Below, piece by piece: positions 1-7,683 of a stretch of DNA of 9,600 nucleotides. Numbering within the stretch: position 1 is the stretch's first letter; each line of letters opens with the position of its first letter. The position numbers and the translations under genes are program-made. The stretch is from Methyloceanibacter sp. (lineage in GTDB: Bacteria > Pseudomonadota > Alphaproteobacteria > Rhizobiales > Methyloligellaceae). The DNA lies in the NCBI GenBank assembly GCA_025449615.1, contig JANWJA010000114.1, positions 1-9,600 of the forward strand, written 5' to 3'. A model generated the notes under the pieces. That model did not search any database, had not been told where the DNA came from, and was given only the letters and a program-made list of their open reading frames with translations.

Positions 1-375
1 ACAGCGGTGTTCTCCGATCCTGAGATCGGAACAGTCGGCTTGTCGGAGGCCAAGGCGCGCGAAATGTATGCGAATATCGATCTCTATAAGAGTCTGTTCA
101 GGCCGATGAAATACATGCTGCCAGGGCGCGACGACAAAATGCTGATGAAGCTCGTGATCGACGCCGAGACCGACAAAGTGCTCGGCTGCCATATCCTCGG
201 GCCCGACGCCGCCGAGATCGCGCAGATGGCGGCGATCGCGCTTAAGATGGGAGCGACCAAGGCGGACTTCGATCGCACCATGGCGCTGCATCCGAGCGCC
301 GGGGAGGAACTCGTCACCATGCGGCATCGTTGGGAACCGCCGAAACCGATCGTGGGGTCCGATGCGGCGGCTTGA
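1..375 (+). CDS. gor: Glutathione-disulfide reductase, C-terminal part (partial)
   Basis: This is the last 124 codons of a flavoprotein disulfide reductase; the gene begins before the window and the frame is open from base 1. The fragment is the dimerisation domain: it opens with the TAVFSDPEIGTVGLSE stretch typical of glutathione reductases and ends near the active-site loop HPSAGEELVTMR, whose His (residue 97 of the fragment) is the family's catalytic base in trans. Glutathione reductase usually has HPT here, so the Ser is a mild variant. The 'EELVTMR' ending favours glutathione reductase over dihydrolipoamide dehydrogenase or mercuric reductase, but the FAD domain and redox-active CxxxxC lie outside the window and cannot be checked. 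The enzyme regenerates reduced glutathione with NADPH in the cytoplasm. Its last 14 bases overlap the start of the next gene, suggesting co-transcription. Confidence 0.88.
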   Translation, partial: TAVFSDPEIGTVGLSEAKAREMYANIDLYKSLFRPMKYMLPGRDDKMLMKLVIDAETDKVLGCHILGPDAAEIAQMAAIALKMGATKADFDRTMALHPSAGEELVTMRHRWEPPKPIVGSDAAA

Positions 376-1117
376 GGACAAGATCGCACTGGTGACGGGC
401 GGCGGGGCTGGCATCGGCCGCGCGATCGCCGAGATTTTCGCGCGCGAGGGGGCGAGCGTCATCATCGCCGATCGCGACGGCGAGGCGGCAAAAGACGTCA
501 CGGACGCCATCGTGAAAAGCAATGGCGCGGCGCACGCCGAGACCGTGGACGTGACCTCGACCGACGAGGTCAAGGCGCTGATGGCGCGGATCAAGAAGCA
601 ATTCGGCAGGCTCGACGTACTCGTCAACAATGCGGGCGTCGGCGAACGCGCTGATTTCCGGCATATGAGCGACGAGGCCTGGGAGCGGGTCTGGGCGGTC
701 AATCTCGACGGCACGGTGCGCTGCGCGCGCGAGGCCTTCGACCTGCTCAAGGCTTCAGGCAAGGGCTCGGTCGTCAATCTCTCCTCGGTGATGGCGACCA
801 AACATACGCGGCAAATGAGCGTCTATTCGGCGACCAAGGGTGCGGTATCGGCGCTGTCGCGAAGCCTCGCGGTGGAATATGCGCCCTACAATATTCGGGT
901 GAATTGCCTATGCCCGGGCTATGTCGAGACCGCTTTGATCGGGCGCTATACCGCCAATCCGATGATTGCCAAGGGGCTGTTGGCGCAGACGCCGCTTAGG
1001 CGCTTCGGCACGCCGGAGGACATCGCCAATGCCGCGCTGTTCCTCGCATCTGACGAAGCGGCCTATATCACCGGCTCGAGCCTGCATGTCGATGGCGGCA
1101 TGGGGACCACGCTTTAG
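362..1117 (+). CDS. Short-chain dehydrogenase/reductase (SDR), classical type
   Basis: A 251-residue classical SDR of full family length. Visible motifs: the cofactor-binding TGGGAGIG at residues 12-19, an acidic residue at the end of the second strand (Asp37, which normally selects NAD(H) over NADP(H)), NNAG at 89-92, and the catalytic set Asn114, Ser142, Tyr155 and Lys159 in YSATK. The end, ITGSSLHVDGGMG, is the usual substrate-loop and dimer-interface tail. The substrate cannot be read from sequence; relatives include 3-oxoacyl-ACP reductases, glucose 1-dehydrogenases and cyclopentanol-type dehydrogenases. The ATG is chosen because LEDKIALVTGGG right after it is a typical SDR beginning. 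It lies inside the gor 3' end (14-nt overlap) with only a weak GGGG in front, so translation may depend on coupling to gor. The TAG stop overlaps the stop of the convergent gene by 4 nt. Confidence 0.9.
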   Translation: MRRLEDKIALVTGGGAGIGRAIAEIFAREGASVIIADRDGEAAKDVTDAIVKSNGAAHAETVDVTSTDEVKALMARIKKQFGRLDVLVNNAGVGERADFRHMSDEAWERVWAVNLDGTVRCAREAFDLLKASGKGSVVNLSSVMATKHTRQMSVYSATKGAVSALSRSLAVEYAPYNIRVNCLCPGYVETALIGRYTANPMIAKGLLAQTPLRRFGTPEDIANAALFLASDEAAYITGSSLHVDGGMGTTL

Positions 1118-2256
1118 GGCTTCGGCAGGGTCATGGTCTCAGCGATGAGATCATCCACCACGGCGACCAGCGCCGCCTGCTCGGTGCCGCCGAGCTCTTT
1201 CACCTGATCGAAGCGGGCGAGTTGGCGGTCGGCGGATGTGCCGCGCCGCACGATGGTTCGCGCATGGGCGATTTCCTTGGCGCAGCCGAAATAGGCGGCG
1301 TCCTCGGCCACGAGATCGAACAATTCTTCGAGCAAAGTCGGGAAGGGCACCAGCGCGCCTTCGCCGAAATCGACGAGACCTTCAGTAGTGCCGTAGCGCT
1401 GCGCCCGCCAGCGGTTCTCACGCACCAGGAAGGGCGGGTAATAGCGCCAGCGCTTGTTGTCGCGCCGCAAGCGATAGAGCATCCGGATGATACAAACGTA
1501 GAGCGCGGCGATGGCGATACCGTCTTCGATCAGCGGACAGACATCGGTGATGCGCATTTCGAGCGTGGGAAAACGCGCGGAGAGCCGCAAATCCCACCAG
1601 AGCTTGGTGGCATCCTCGATCAGGCCGGCGCTGACCAGGAGTTCGACCGTGCGGAGATATTCGCTGTAGCTCGAGAATTGATGCGGCAGGCCAGTGCGGG
1701 GCAGCTCGTCGAACACGGAGAGCCGGTAGGATTTGAGACCCGTGACATTGCCTTGCCAAAATGGCGAGGAGGTCGAGAGGGCCAAAAGATGCGGCAGGAA
1801 ATACGCGGCCTGACCGAGCAGATCGATGCGGAGCTCGTCGTCGTCGATGCCGACATGGACATGCATGCCGCAAATGACGAGCCGCCGCACCACTTGCTGC
1901 AAATCCTGGGCGAGCACGTTGTAGCGCTCCTTGTCGGTGTGAAGCTGGCTCGACCATTGGGCGAAGGGATGCGTAGAGGCGGCGATGGGGGCCAGGCCGA
2001 ACTCGCCGGCGATTCCGCCCACAGTCGATCGCAAGCGGATCAAATCGGCGCGCGCTTCTTGAATCGAGCGGCAGACTTTGGTGCCGACTTCGATCTGCGA
2101 GCGCAGGAATTCGGGGCTGACTTGTCCGGGCAACGCCTGCTGACATTTGGCGAGCAGGGCAGCAGGCGGCTCTTGCGCCAGGTCGCGCGTCTCCTTGTCG
2201 ACGAGGAGATATTCCTCCTCCATGCCGATGGTGAAGCTCGGTTCGCGAATGGCCAT
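1114..2256 (-). CDS. ybdK: YbdK-type carboxylate-amine ligase (glutamate-cysteine ligase 2 family)
   Basis: A 380-residue protein of the GCS2 family, close to the usual ~370. Family signatures: FTIGMEEEYLLVD at 8-20 (acidic metal/ATP-site residues), SQIEVGT at 53-59, STHPFAQW at 94-101, CGMHVHVGI at 129-137, SPFWQG at 164-169, LEMRITDVCP at 232-241 and ENRWRAQRYG at 280-289. The E. coli relative YbdK has weak glutamate-cysteine ligase activity in vitro; its true substrate is unsettled, so the product here is best called a carboxylate-amine ligase. The frame is open for 73 more codons upstream, but those residues are a shadow of the transporter gene. The ATG at 2256 gives the normal N terminus, has GGGAG nine bases ahead, and shares one base with the upstream gene's TGA (TGATG), indicating translational coupling. 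Its TAA overlaps the convergent SDR stop. Confidence 0.9.
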   Translation of the reverse strand: MAIREPSFTIGMEEEYLLVDKETRDLAQEPPAALLAKCQQALPGQVSPEFLRSQIEVGTKVCRSIQEARADLIRLRSTVGGIAGEFGLAPIAASTHPFAQWSSQLHTDKERYNVLAQDLQQVVRRLVICGMHVHVGIDDDELRIDLLGQAAYFLPHLLALSTSSPFWQGNVTGLKSYRLSVFDELPRTGLPHQFSSYSEYLRTVELLVSAGLIEDATKLWWDLRLSARFPTLEMRITDVCPLIEDGIAIAALYVCIIRMLYRLRRDNKRWRYYPPFLVRENRWRAQRYGTTEGLVDFGEGALVPFPTLLEELFDLVAEDAAYFGCAKEIAHARTIVRRGTSADRQLARFDQVKELGGTEQAALVAVVDDLIAETMTLPKP

Positions 2257-2984
2257 CAGAGCGCGCTCCCGAGCACAACGCCAACGAGGTAGGCCATGGC
2301 CGCGGCTACAATGCCGATGGTGAAGGTCTCGATACCCGCGCGCCACCACGGCATCGGCGACCAGCGGCTCCGCATGGAGCCAATCAAGAAGAAGGTGAGC
2401 CCGGTCATGGCCGTTGAGACAGTGATCGATGCAGGCGTGCCGAGCACGAAAGGAAAGAGGGGCACCGAGCCGCAAACCACGAAGGCGAGGAAGGTGGTGA
2501 AGGCCGCTCTGGCGGAAGACCGATTGATGGGCGGCAGCCCATGCTCCTCCGTCATCATGGTCTCGATCCAGCGCTCGCGCTTGGCGGTGATGACCTTGAC
2601 GGCAGCGTCCAGCGCCTCGCCTTCGAAACCCTTGCCGCGAAAGATTTGCCTGATCTCCTCGCGCTCACCCTCCGGCGCCTGCTCGACATGACGCTCTTCC
2701 ATGAGGCGCACATGCTCATATTCCTCGGCCTCGGCCTTACTCCCGGAATAATTGGCGGCGGCCATGGAGAAACCGTCCGCGAAGAGATTGGCTGCACCCA
2801 AGATGAGCAAAGCCTTGGTGGAGAGGTCGGCGCCGACCACTCCGGCCACCACCGCAAAGGTCGTCACGGTGCCGTCAATGCCGCCATAGACCCAATCGCG
2901 CAAATAGCTCGCCTTCGGCCCTTCCGCGAGGCGATGGGCTATCTCAGCCGGGTGATGGCTGTGTTCGAGATGCCGGGGATCCAA
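2256..2984 (-). CDS. VIT1/CCC1-family membrane metal (Fe/Mn) transporter
   Basis: A 242-residue inner-membrane protein of the vacuolar iron transporter family, which moves Fe2+ or Mn2+ by proton antiport. The first membrane segment (about 32-52) carries the hallmark RDWVYGGIDGTVTTF, including Asp37. The second (about 57-76) contains FADGFSMAAANY with Asp70 and Met74. A cytosolic charged helical insert (about 82-150) is rich in Glu (85, 87, 88, 90, 96, 97, 101, 105, 107, 109, 110), matching the metal-binding domain of the family. Three more hydrophobic segments follow at about 160-181, 185-204 and 219-240, giving five in all. The N terminus is His-rich (5, 8, 10, 11, 17). The start is TTG: no suitable ATG exists, and AAGGAG sits six bases upstream. 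Metal specificity cannot be read. It is the first gene of a two-gene operon with the YbdK-like ligase. Confidence 0.9.
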   Translation of the reverse strand: MDPRHLEHSHHPAEIAHRLAEGPKASYLRDWVYGGIDGTVTTFAVVAGVVGADLSTKALLILGAANLFADGFSMAAANYSGSKAEAEEYEHVRLMEERHVEQAPEGEREEIRQIFRGKGFEGEALDAAVKVITAKRERWIETMMTEEHGLPPINRSSARAAFTTFLAFVVCGSVPLFPFVLGTPASITVSTAMTGLTFFLIGSMRSRWSPMPWWRAGIETFTIGIVAAAMAYLVGVVLGSAL

Positions 2985-2990
2985 GGGGTA

Positions 2991-2996
2991 CTCCTT
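2991..2996 (-). promoter_or_regulatory. Ribosome binding site for the VIT-family gene
   Basis: The minus strand reads AAGGAG here, six bases before a TTG at 2984. This strong Shine-Dalgarno match decides in favour of the TTG start, since no in-frame ATG lies before the first membrane segment. Confidence 0.75.
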
Positions 2997-3056
2997 CGAG
3001 GGTCAGCTATTTGACACGGCCTTAACGCGGAAACAACGTTACCTAGCCACAACTCC

Positions 3057-3101
3057 ATGAAGAGCTTATATAGCCCTGAGATTTCAGGAGAGTTTCGATG
3101 A
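3057..3101 (+). CDS. Possible 14-codon upstream ORF overlapping the DAHP synthase start
   Basis: An ATG at 3057 opens a frame encoding [14 protein letters not shown]. Its TGA at 3099-3101 overlaps the DAHP synthase ATG at 3098 as ATGA, the classic coupling arrangement. It contains one Tyr and one Phe. No clear Shine-Dalgarno sequence precedes it, and a 14-codon frame can arise by chance, so it is a candidate only. If translated, it would carry ribosomes straight onto the DAHP synthase start and open the hairpin over that gene's ribosome binding site. Confidence 0.25.
   Translation: MKSLYSPEISGEFR
3075..3088 (+). other. Small hairpin covering part of the DAHP synthase ribosome binding site
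   Basis: CCTGA at 3075-3079 and TCAGG at 3084-3088 can pair around a GATT loop. The 3' arm includes the first three bases (AGG) of the AGGAG at 3086-3090. The stem is only five pairs, so stability is modest and a role in controlling translation is inference. Confidence 0.3.
3086..3090 (+). promoter_or_regulatory. Ribosome binding site for DAHP synthase
   Basis: AGGAG lies seven bases before the ATG at 3098, a standard spacing that supports this start. Confidence 0.7.
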
Positions 3102-4489
3102 ACGTGCGTTGGAGTCCAGAAACCTGGCGGAACAAGCCGATCGAGCAGGCCCCGGTCTATCCGGATTTGGGCCAGCTTGCGGACGTCGAGGCTCAGCTTA
3201 AGAGCTTTCCGCCGCTGGTTTTTGCAGGTGAGGCACGCAGCCTGAAGGCGAAGCTGGCGCAAGTTGCGCAAGGCGAAGCCTTCCTGCTGCAAGGCGGCGA
3301 TTGCGCCGAGAGCTTCGCCGAGCATGGCGCCGACAATATTCGCGACTTCTTCCGCGTGTTCTTGCAGATGGCAGTGGTGCTGACCTTCGCTGGCGGCGTT
3401 CCGGTGGTGAAGCTTGGCCGCGTCGCCGGGCAATTCGCGAAGCCGCGCTCCTCGGGGGCCGAGGAGGTGAACGGCAAATCGCTGCCGAGCTATCGCGGCG
3501 ACATCGTCAACGCCACCGAGTTCACCGAAGCCGCCCGCACGCCGGACCCGCAGCGCATGCTGATGGCCTATCGGCAGTCGGCGGCGACGCTCAACCTGCT
3601 GCGTGCCTTCGCGCAAGGTGGTTACGCGAATTTGGAGCATGTGCATCGCTGGACGCTGGGTTTTTTGAAGGATAGCCCGGCGGGGCATCGCTATGCCGAT
3701 GTCGCCGAGCATATCGCCGAGTCGCTCCGCTTCATGCGGGCTTGCGGCATCACGCCGGAGAACACGCCGCAGCTTCGTACCTCGAATTTCTATACGAGCC
3801 ACGAGGCGCTGCTGCTCGGTTACGAGCAGGCAATGACGCGGATCGATTCCACCACCGGCGATTGGTATGCGACCTCGGGACATTTCTTGTGGATCGGCGA
3901 CCGAACGCGCCAGCTCGACCATGCGCATGTCGATTACTTACGCGGCATCAAGAACCCGATCGGGGTTAAGATTGGCCCGAGCATGAGCCCGGACGAGATG
4001 CTCAAGCTGATCGACCTGCTCAATCCGCAGAACGAGGCCGGGCGGCTCACGTTGATCGCGCGGTTCGGCGCGGAGAAGGTCGGCAAGCATCTGCCGCAGC
4101 TGATCAACGCGGTGAAGCGCGAGGGCAAGGTGGTTGTATGGGCCTGCGATCCGATGCATGGTAATACGATCAAGGCGGCCAATGGCTACAAGACCCGGCC
4201 CTTCGATCTGATCTTGAAAGAGGTCGAATCGTTCTTCGAGATTCATCGGAGCGAGGGTACCCATGCAGGCGGCATTCACGTCGAGATGACGGGGCAGAAC
4301 GTCACCGAATGCGTCGGTGGCGCCAAGGCGGTTACCGAGACGGATCTGTCCGACCGCTACCACACTCATTGCGACCCGAGGCTCAACGCCGATCAATCGC
4401 TGGAACTCGCCTTCATCGTGGCCGAGCGCCTGCGGCGCGATCGCGAAGGGCGCCCGGAGCCTGAGCTTTCGATGGCGGCCGGGGAGTAG
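3098..4489 (+). CDS. aroG: Class II 3-deoxy-7-phosphoheptulonate (DAHP) synthase
   Basis: A 463-residue class II (plant-like) DAHP synthase, which condenses phosphoenolpyruvate and erythrose 4-phosphate in the first step of aromatic amino acid synthesis. Motifs in order: QGGDCAESF (65-73), [13 protein letters not shown] (107-119), YRGDIVN (132-138), [10 protein letters not shown] (265-274), GVKIGP (289-294), ACDPMHGNT (349-357), [15 protein letters not shown] (391-405) and CDPRLNADQ (425-433). Cys69, His354, Glu396 and Asp426 fit the metal ligands known in the Mycobacterium tuberculosis enzyme (Cys87, His369, Glu411, Asp441), with identical spacing among the last three. Length matches the family, so the catalytic core is intact; feedback specificity cannot be read. 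It ends in tandem stops, TAG then TAA (4487-4492). It is probably the first gene of an operon with nadE and gltX. The symbol for class II enzymes varies between annotations. Confidence 0.95.
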   Translation: MNVRWSPETWRNKPIEQAPVYPDLGQLADVEAQLKSFPPLVFAGEARSLKAKLAQVAQGEAFLLQGGDCAESFAEHGADNIRDFFRVFLQMAVVLTFAGGVPVVKLGRVAGQFAKPRSSGAEEVNGKSLPSYRGDIVNATEFTEAARTPDPQRMLMAYRQSAATLNLLRAFAQGGYANLEHVHRWTLGFLKDSPAGHRYADVAEHIAESLRFMRACGITPENTPQLRTSNFYTSHEALLLGYEQAMTRIDSTTGDWYATSGHFLWIGDRTRQLDHAHVDYLRGIKNPIGVKIGPSMSPDEMLKLIDLLNPQNEAGRLTLIARFGAEKVGKHLPQLINAVKREGKVVVWACDPMHGNTIKAANGYKTRPFDLILKEVESFFEIHRSEGTHAGGIHVEMTGQNVTECVGGAKAVTETDLSDRYHTHCDPRLNADQSLELAFIVAERLRRDREGRPEPELSMAAGE

Positions 4490-4548
4490 TAAACGATCGG
4501 TCTCGTTCCGCCGCTAGACAGTTCGGCAACTGCCGCTAAGTTCAATTC

Positions 4549-6216
4549 ATGACGAAAAAGATCATTGATCAGTTCAAGCTGGCATGTGCACAGCTGAACC
4601 CGGTCGTCGGCGATATTGACGGCAATATTGTGCGCGCCCGAGACGCCCGCGCCAAGGCCAAGGGCGCCGATCTGATCGCCTATACTGAACTCTTTATCAC
4701 CGGCTACCCGATCGAGGATCTGGTGCTGAAGCCTGCTTTGCAGAGCGCAGCGCGCGAGGCCTGCGAGGCCTTGGCGAAACATACCGACGACGGCGGCCCC
4801 GCCATGTTGATCGGGCTCCCCTGGGGGGAAGGCCCGTTTGTCTATAACGCAATGGCGCTGCTCGATCGTGGCCGCGTGGAGGCGATCCGGTTCAAGACCA
4901 ATCTGCCGAATTACGGCGTGTTCGACGAGAAGCGGGTATTCGCTCCCGGGCCGTTCCAGGATCCGATCGCATTTCGTGGGGTCAATATCGGGGTGCCGGT
5001 CTGCGAGGACATTTGGAGCGAGGAAGTCTGTCGCGCCATGGCCAAGGCGGGTGCCGAACTTATGATCGTGCCCAATGGCTCGCCCTATTGGATGGACAAG
5101 CAGGATCAGCGCTATCTGGTGGCGGGTGCGCGGGTGCGCGAAACCGGACTGCCGCTCGCTTACGTCAATCAGTTCGGCGGGCAGGACGAGCTTGTGTTCG
5201 ACGGCGCGTCGTTCGCGCTCGATCGCGCGGGCGAAATCGTGGTGCAGATGCCAGCCTGGGAGGAGGCGCTGATCACGACCGAGTGGCGCCGCGGAAGCAA
5301 TGGCTGGGACTGCAAGCCGGGCCTGATCGCCAATGTCGAGGAGGGGGACGCCGCGAACTATCTCGCCTGCGTCACGGGTTTGCGCGACTACGTCAACAAA
5401 AACGGATTTCCCGGCGTGGTGCTCGGGCTCTCCGGCGGCGTCGACTCGGCGCTCTGCGCGATCCTGGCGGTGGACGCGCTCGGGGCAGACCGCGTTCATT
5501 GCGTGATGCTGCCTTATCTCTACACCAGCAATGAGAGTTTGAACGATGCGGCGGAGCTCGCTGTGAATCTCGGCGTGCGCTATGACATCCTCCCGATCAA
5601 TGCGGCGGTCGAAGGGCTATCGAAGAGCTTCGCCGCGATGACCGACAAGGGTGGCGCGGACGCAACGGAAGAGAATTTGCAGGCCCGTGCGCGCGGCGTG
5701 CTGTTGATGGCGATCTCCAATAAATACGGGCCGATGGTGCTCACCACCGGCAACAAGTCCGAGGTCTCCGTCGGATATGCCACGCTCTATGGCGACATGA
5801 ATGGCGGCTTCAATCCGGTGAAGGATCTCTACAAGGGCCAAATCTATGCGTTGGCGCGCTACCGCAACAAATCCAAGCCGAAGGGTTGTCTCGGGCCGGA
5901 CGGCGCGGTGGTCCCCGAGAATATTTTGACCCGCGCGCCGTCGGCGGAGCTCAAACCCAACCAGCTCGATCAGGACACGCTGCCGCCTTATCCTGAGCTG
6001 GACGACATTTTGAATTGCCTGGTCGAGATGGAGATGCCGCTTGTCGAGATCGTGGCGAGGGGACACAAGGCAGAGACGGTGAAGAAGGTCGAGCGCATGC
6101 TCTATCCGGCGGAATATAAAAGACGGCAGTCTGCGCCAGGGGTAAAGATCACGTCGAAGAATTTCGGCCGCGATCGCCGCTATCCAATCACCAACAAATT
6201 CCGAGAGAAGCTCTAA
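4549..6216 (+). CDS. nadE: Glutamine-dependent NAD+ synthetase
   Basis: A 555-residue two-domain enzyme that amidates nicotinic acid adenine dinucleotide to NAD+, using ammonia freed from glutamine. The N-terminal nitrilase-like glutaminase domain (about 8-260) shows the Glu-Lys-Cys triad: Glu47 in [10 protein letters not shown], Lys116 in [14 protein letters not shown] and Cys152 in VPVCEDIW. The C-terminal ATP pyrophosphatase domain (about 275-555) has SGGVDS at 295-300, TGNKSE at 400-405 and the [17 protein letters not shown] segment. Both domains look complete. The ATG is the only good start, though the Shine-Dalgarno match before it is poor. The 59-bp gap from DAHP synthase shows no convincing promoter or terminator. 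Only two bases separate its stop from gltX, so those two genes are almost certainly co-transcribed. Confidence 0.95.
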   Translation: MTKKIIDQFKLACAQLNPVVGDIDGNIVRARDARAKAKGADLIAYTELFITGYPIEDLVLKPALQSAAREACEALAKHTDDGGPAMLIGLPWGEGPFVYNAMALLDRGRVEAIRFKTNLPNYGVFDEKRVFAPGPFQDPIAFRGVNIGVPVCEDIWSEEVCRAMAKAGAELMIVPNGSPYWMDKQDQRYLVAGARVRETGLPLAYVNQFGGQDELVFDGASFALDRAGEIVVQMPAWEEALITTEWRRGSNGWDCKPGLIANVEEGDAANYLACVTGLRDYVNKNGFPGVVLGLSGGVDSALCAILAVDALGADRVHCVMLPYLYTSNESLNDAAELAVNLGVRYDILPINAAVEGLSKSFAAMTDKGGADATEENLQARARGVLLMAISNKYGPMVLTTGNKSEVSVGYATLYGDMNGGFNPVKDLYKGQIYALARYRNKSKPKGCLGPDGAVVPENILTRAPSAELKPNQLDQDTLPPYPELDDILNCLVEMEMPLVEIVARGHKAETVKKVERMLYPAEYKRRQSAPGVKITSKNFGRDRRYPITNKFREKL

Positions 6217-6218
6217 GC

Positions 6219-7556
6219 ATGGCGGTCACCGTTCGATTCGCGCCAAGCCCGACGGGACGGCTGCATGCCGGCAATATTCGCACCGCGCTGCTCAACCATC
6301 TGTTCGCGCAGAAGCTGGGCGGGCGGTTGATCTTCCGGCTCGACGACACCGATGTCGAGCGATCGACGGAAGTCTTCGCCCGCGGCATTGATGAGGATCT
6401 CAATTGGCTCGGGATCGAATGGGCGGAGCGCTACCGACAGTCCGAGCGTTCCAAGCTTTACGACAAGGCCGTCGAGACGCTGAAGAAATCGGGGCGGCTC
6501 TATCCGGCCTACGAAACACCGGAAGAGCTGGAGCTGAAGCGCAAACGCCAGCTCGCGCGCGGACGCCCACCGGTCTATGACCGCGCGGCGCTGAAGCTTA
6601 CCGATGAGGATCGCACCGCACTCGAGGCGAAAGGGATCAAGCCGCATTGGCGCTTCAAGCTCGAAACGCGCGATGTGGTGTGGGACGATCTGGTGCGCGG
6701 GCGGCAGCATGTGGATGCCGCCTCGCTGTCAGATCCGGTGCTGGTGCGGGCCGACGGCACCTATCTCTATACGCTGCCGAGCGTGGTTGATGACGTCGAT
6801 CTCGGCATCACCCATGTGATCCGGGGCGAGGACCATGTCGCCAACACCGCGCCGCAAATTCAATTGTTCGAGGCGCTCAGTGCTGCGCCGCCGGCGTTCG
6901 GGCATCACAGCCTGCTGGTTAGCGCCGACGGACATGCGCTGTCGAAGCGCGACCGCGCGATTGCGATCTCAGGCTTGCGCGAGGAGGGGCTCGAGGCGAT
7001 GAGCGTCACGAGCTACGTCTCGGCGATCGGCACGTCCGACCCTATCGTGCCGCATGCGAGCATCGATGAGTTGGTCGAGCTATTCGGCTTCGAGAAATTG
7101 TCGCGGGCGCCGGCGCGATTCGATGCGGACGAACTCAGGGCGCTCAATGCCAAGCTCTTACATATGCTGCCCTATGAGGCGGTCGCGGATCGGCTGAAAG
7201 CAATGGGTGTTGGCGGCGGTGAAGCGTTCTGGAATGCGGTGCGCGGCAATCTTGCCGTGCTCGGCGACGCCGAAACGTGGTGGCGGATCGTTCATGAGAC
7301 CATCGAGCCTGAGATCGCCGACCGCGCGCTTTGTGGGACGGCGGCGGCGCTGCTGCCGCCAGAGCCCTGGGACGAGGGGACTTGGTCCACGTGGTCCGGG
7401 GCGGTGAAGGAGGCGACAGGCGCGAAGGGCAAGGCGCTGTTCGGACCGCTCAGGCTTGCCCTCACAGGCCGCGAGCATGGACCCGAGCTGAAATTGCTGT
7501 TGCCGCTAATCGGGCGCGCCCGTGCGCTCGATCGATTGCAAGGCAGGAAGGCGTAG
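6219..7556 (+). CDS. gltX: Glutamyl-tRNA synthetase, short zinc-less type
   Basis: A 445-residue class I aminoacyl-tRNA synthetase charging tRNA with glutamate. The catalytic core has [11 protein letters not shown] (9-19, HIGH-type signature with His16-Gly18-Asn19), FRLDDTD (39-45), IRGEDH and ALSKRD (240-245, KMSKS-type loop); the C-terminal third is the helical anticodon-binding region. Where zinc-containing GluRS has Cys-x-Cys (YxCxC-TPEEL), this protein reads [10 protein letters not shown] (95-104). It has a single Cys overall (in ALCGT), so it cannot form the zinc knuckle. Many alphaproteobacteria carry two gltX genes, and in some bacteria the second copy mainly charges tRNA-Gln for the amidotransferase route. 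Whether this is the only copy cannot be told from the window. It starts two bases after nadE, and a repeat element begins about 13 bases after its TAG. Confidence 0.93.
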   Translation: MAVTVRFAPSPTGRLHAGNIRTALLNHLFAQKLGGRLIFRLDDTDVERSTEVFARGIDEDLNWLGIEWAERYRQSERSKLYDKAVETLKKSGRLYPAYETPEELELKRKRQLARGRPPVYDRAALKLTDEDRTALEAKGIKPHWRFKLETRDVVWDDLVRGRQHVDAASLSDPVLVRADGTYLYTLPSVVDDVDLGITHVIRGEDHVANTAPQIQLFEALSAAPPAFGHHSLLVSADGHALSKRDRAIAISGLREEGLEAMSVTSYVSAIGTSDPIVPHASIDELVELFGFEKLSRAPARFDADELRALNAKLLHMLPYEAVADRLKAMGVGGGEAFWNAVRGNLAVLGDAETWWRIVHETIEPEIADRALCGTAAALLPPEPWDEGTWSTWSGAVKEATGAKGKALFGPLRLALTGREHGPELKLLLPLIGRARALDRLQGRKA

Positions 7557-7569
7557 CCAGCTTTCCGTC

Positions 7570-7665
7570 ATACCGGCGAAAGCCGGTATCCAGCACAAAA
7601 ACAACAGACAATTCTCCGGGGATAGCCGTTTTTGTTTTTCACTGGATACCGGCTTTCGCCGGTAT
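7570..7665. repeat. REP/REPIN-like inverted repeat between convergent genes
   Basis: The 24 bases at 7570-7593 and 7642-7665 are perfect inverted copies. Each arm is itself a hairpin: eight pairs (ATACCGGC/GCCGGTAT) closing a GAAA loop on the left and TTTC on the right. The pairing continues inward imperfectly (AAAAACAA at 7597-7604 with TTGTTTTT at 7632-7639, one-base slip). Read in frame it gives VIPAKAGIQ, the well-known pseudo-peptide of dispersed proteobacterial repeats of the GTCATnCCnGCGAAAGCnGGnATCCAG type. Here the stem is CCGGC/GCCGG instead of the common CCCGC/GCGGG, and all four half-stems match. It sits between the gltX and DUF2865 stops and may also end transcription in both directions, but there is no U-tract of an ordinary intrinsic terminator. 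No transposase is nearby. Confidence 0.85.
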
Positions 7666-7683
7666 AGCGGTGAGTGCGTCGCG

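Larger units (their letters stand above)
2985..3097. promoter_or_regulatory. Divergent intergenic region between the VIT-family gene and DAHP synthase
   Basis: These 113 bases must hold the promoters for the minus-strand transporter-ligase pair and for the plus-strand DAHP synthase operon. The only strong box is TTGACA at 3011-3016 on the plus strand, but the -10 candidates at normal spacing (AACGTT at 3035-3040) are poor. An AT-rich TATATA occurs at 3067-3072 without a matching -35. No confident minus-strand promoter was found. The promoter assignment is therefore tentative; that the region is a divergent control region follows from gene order alone. Confidence 0.4.

Noticed and set aside
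1222..2292. A 356-codon plus-strand open frame opposite the YbdK-type gene.
   Set aside because: It is the antisense shadow of a gene with clear family motifs; its protein has no motifs.
2257..2475. A 73-codon N-terminal extension of the YbdK-type ligase.
   Set aside because: The extra residues are the transporter gene read in another frame, and family members start near the GMEEE motif. The ATG at 2256 with TGATG overlap is far better.
2939..3928. A 329-codon minus-strand frame covering the divergent intergenic region and the first half of DAHP synthase.
   Set aside because: It runs antisense to the DAHP synthase core and through the transporter's 5' end in another frame; no motif supports it.
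4490..4548. A promoter or terminator between DAHP synthase and nadE.
   Set aside because: Only a four-pair CGGC-AACT-GCCG stem and no paired -35/-10 boxes were seen; read-through is the simpler view.
4393..5499. A 368-codon open frame on the minus strand opposite the end of DAHP synthase and the first half of nadE.
   Set aside because: It lies wholly antisense to two strongly supported genes, has no recognisable domain, and has the Arg/His/Leu-rich make-up typical of shadow frames in GC-rich coding DNA.
7570..7665. A classical intrinsic terminator in the gltX-DUF2865 gap.
   Set aside because: The hairpins are strong but no run of U follows in either direction at the right distance, so only a possible terminator role of the repeat is noted.
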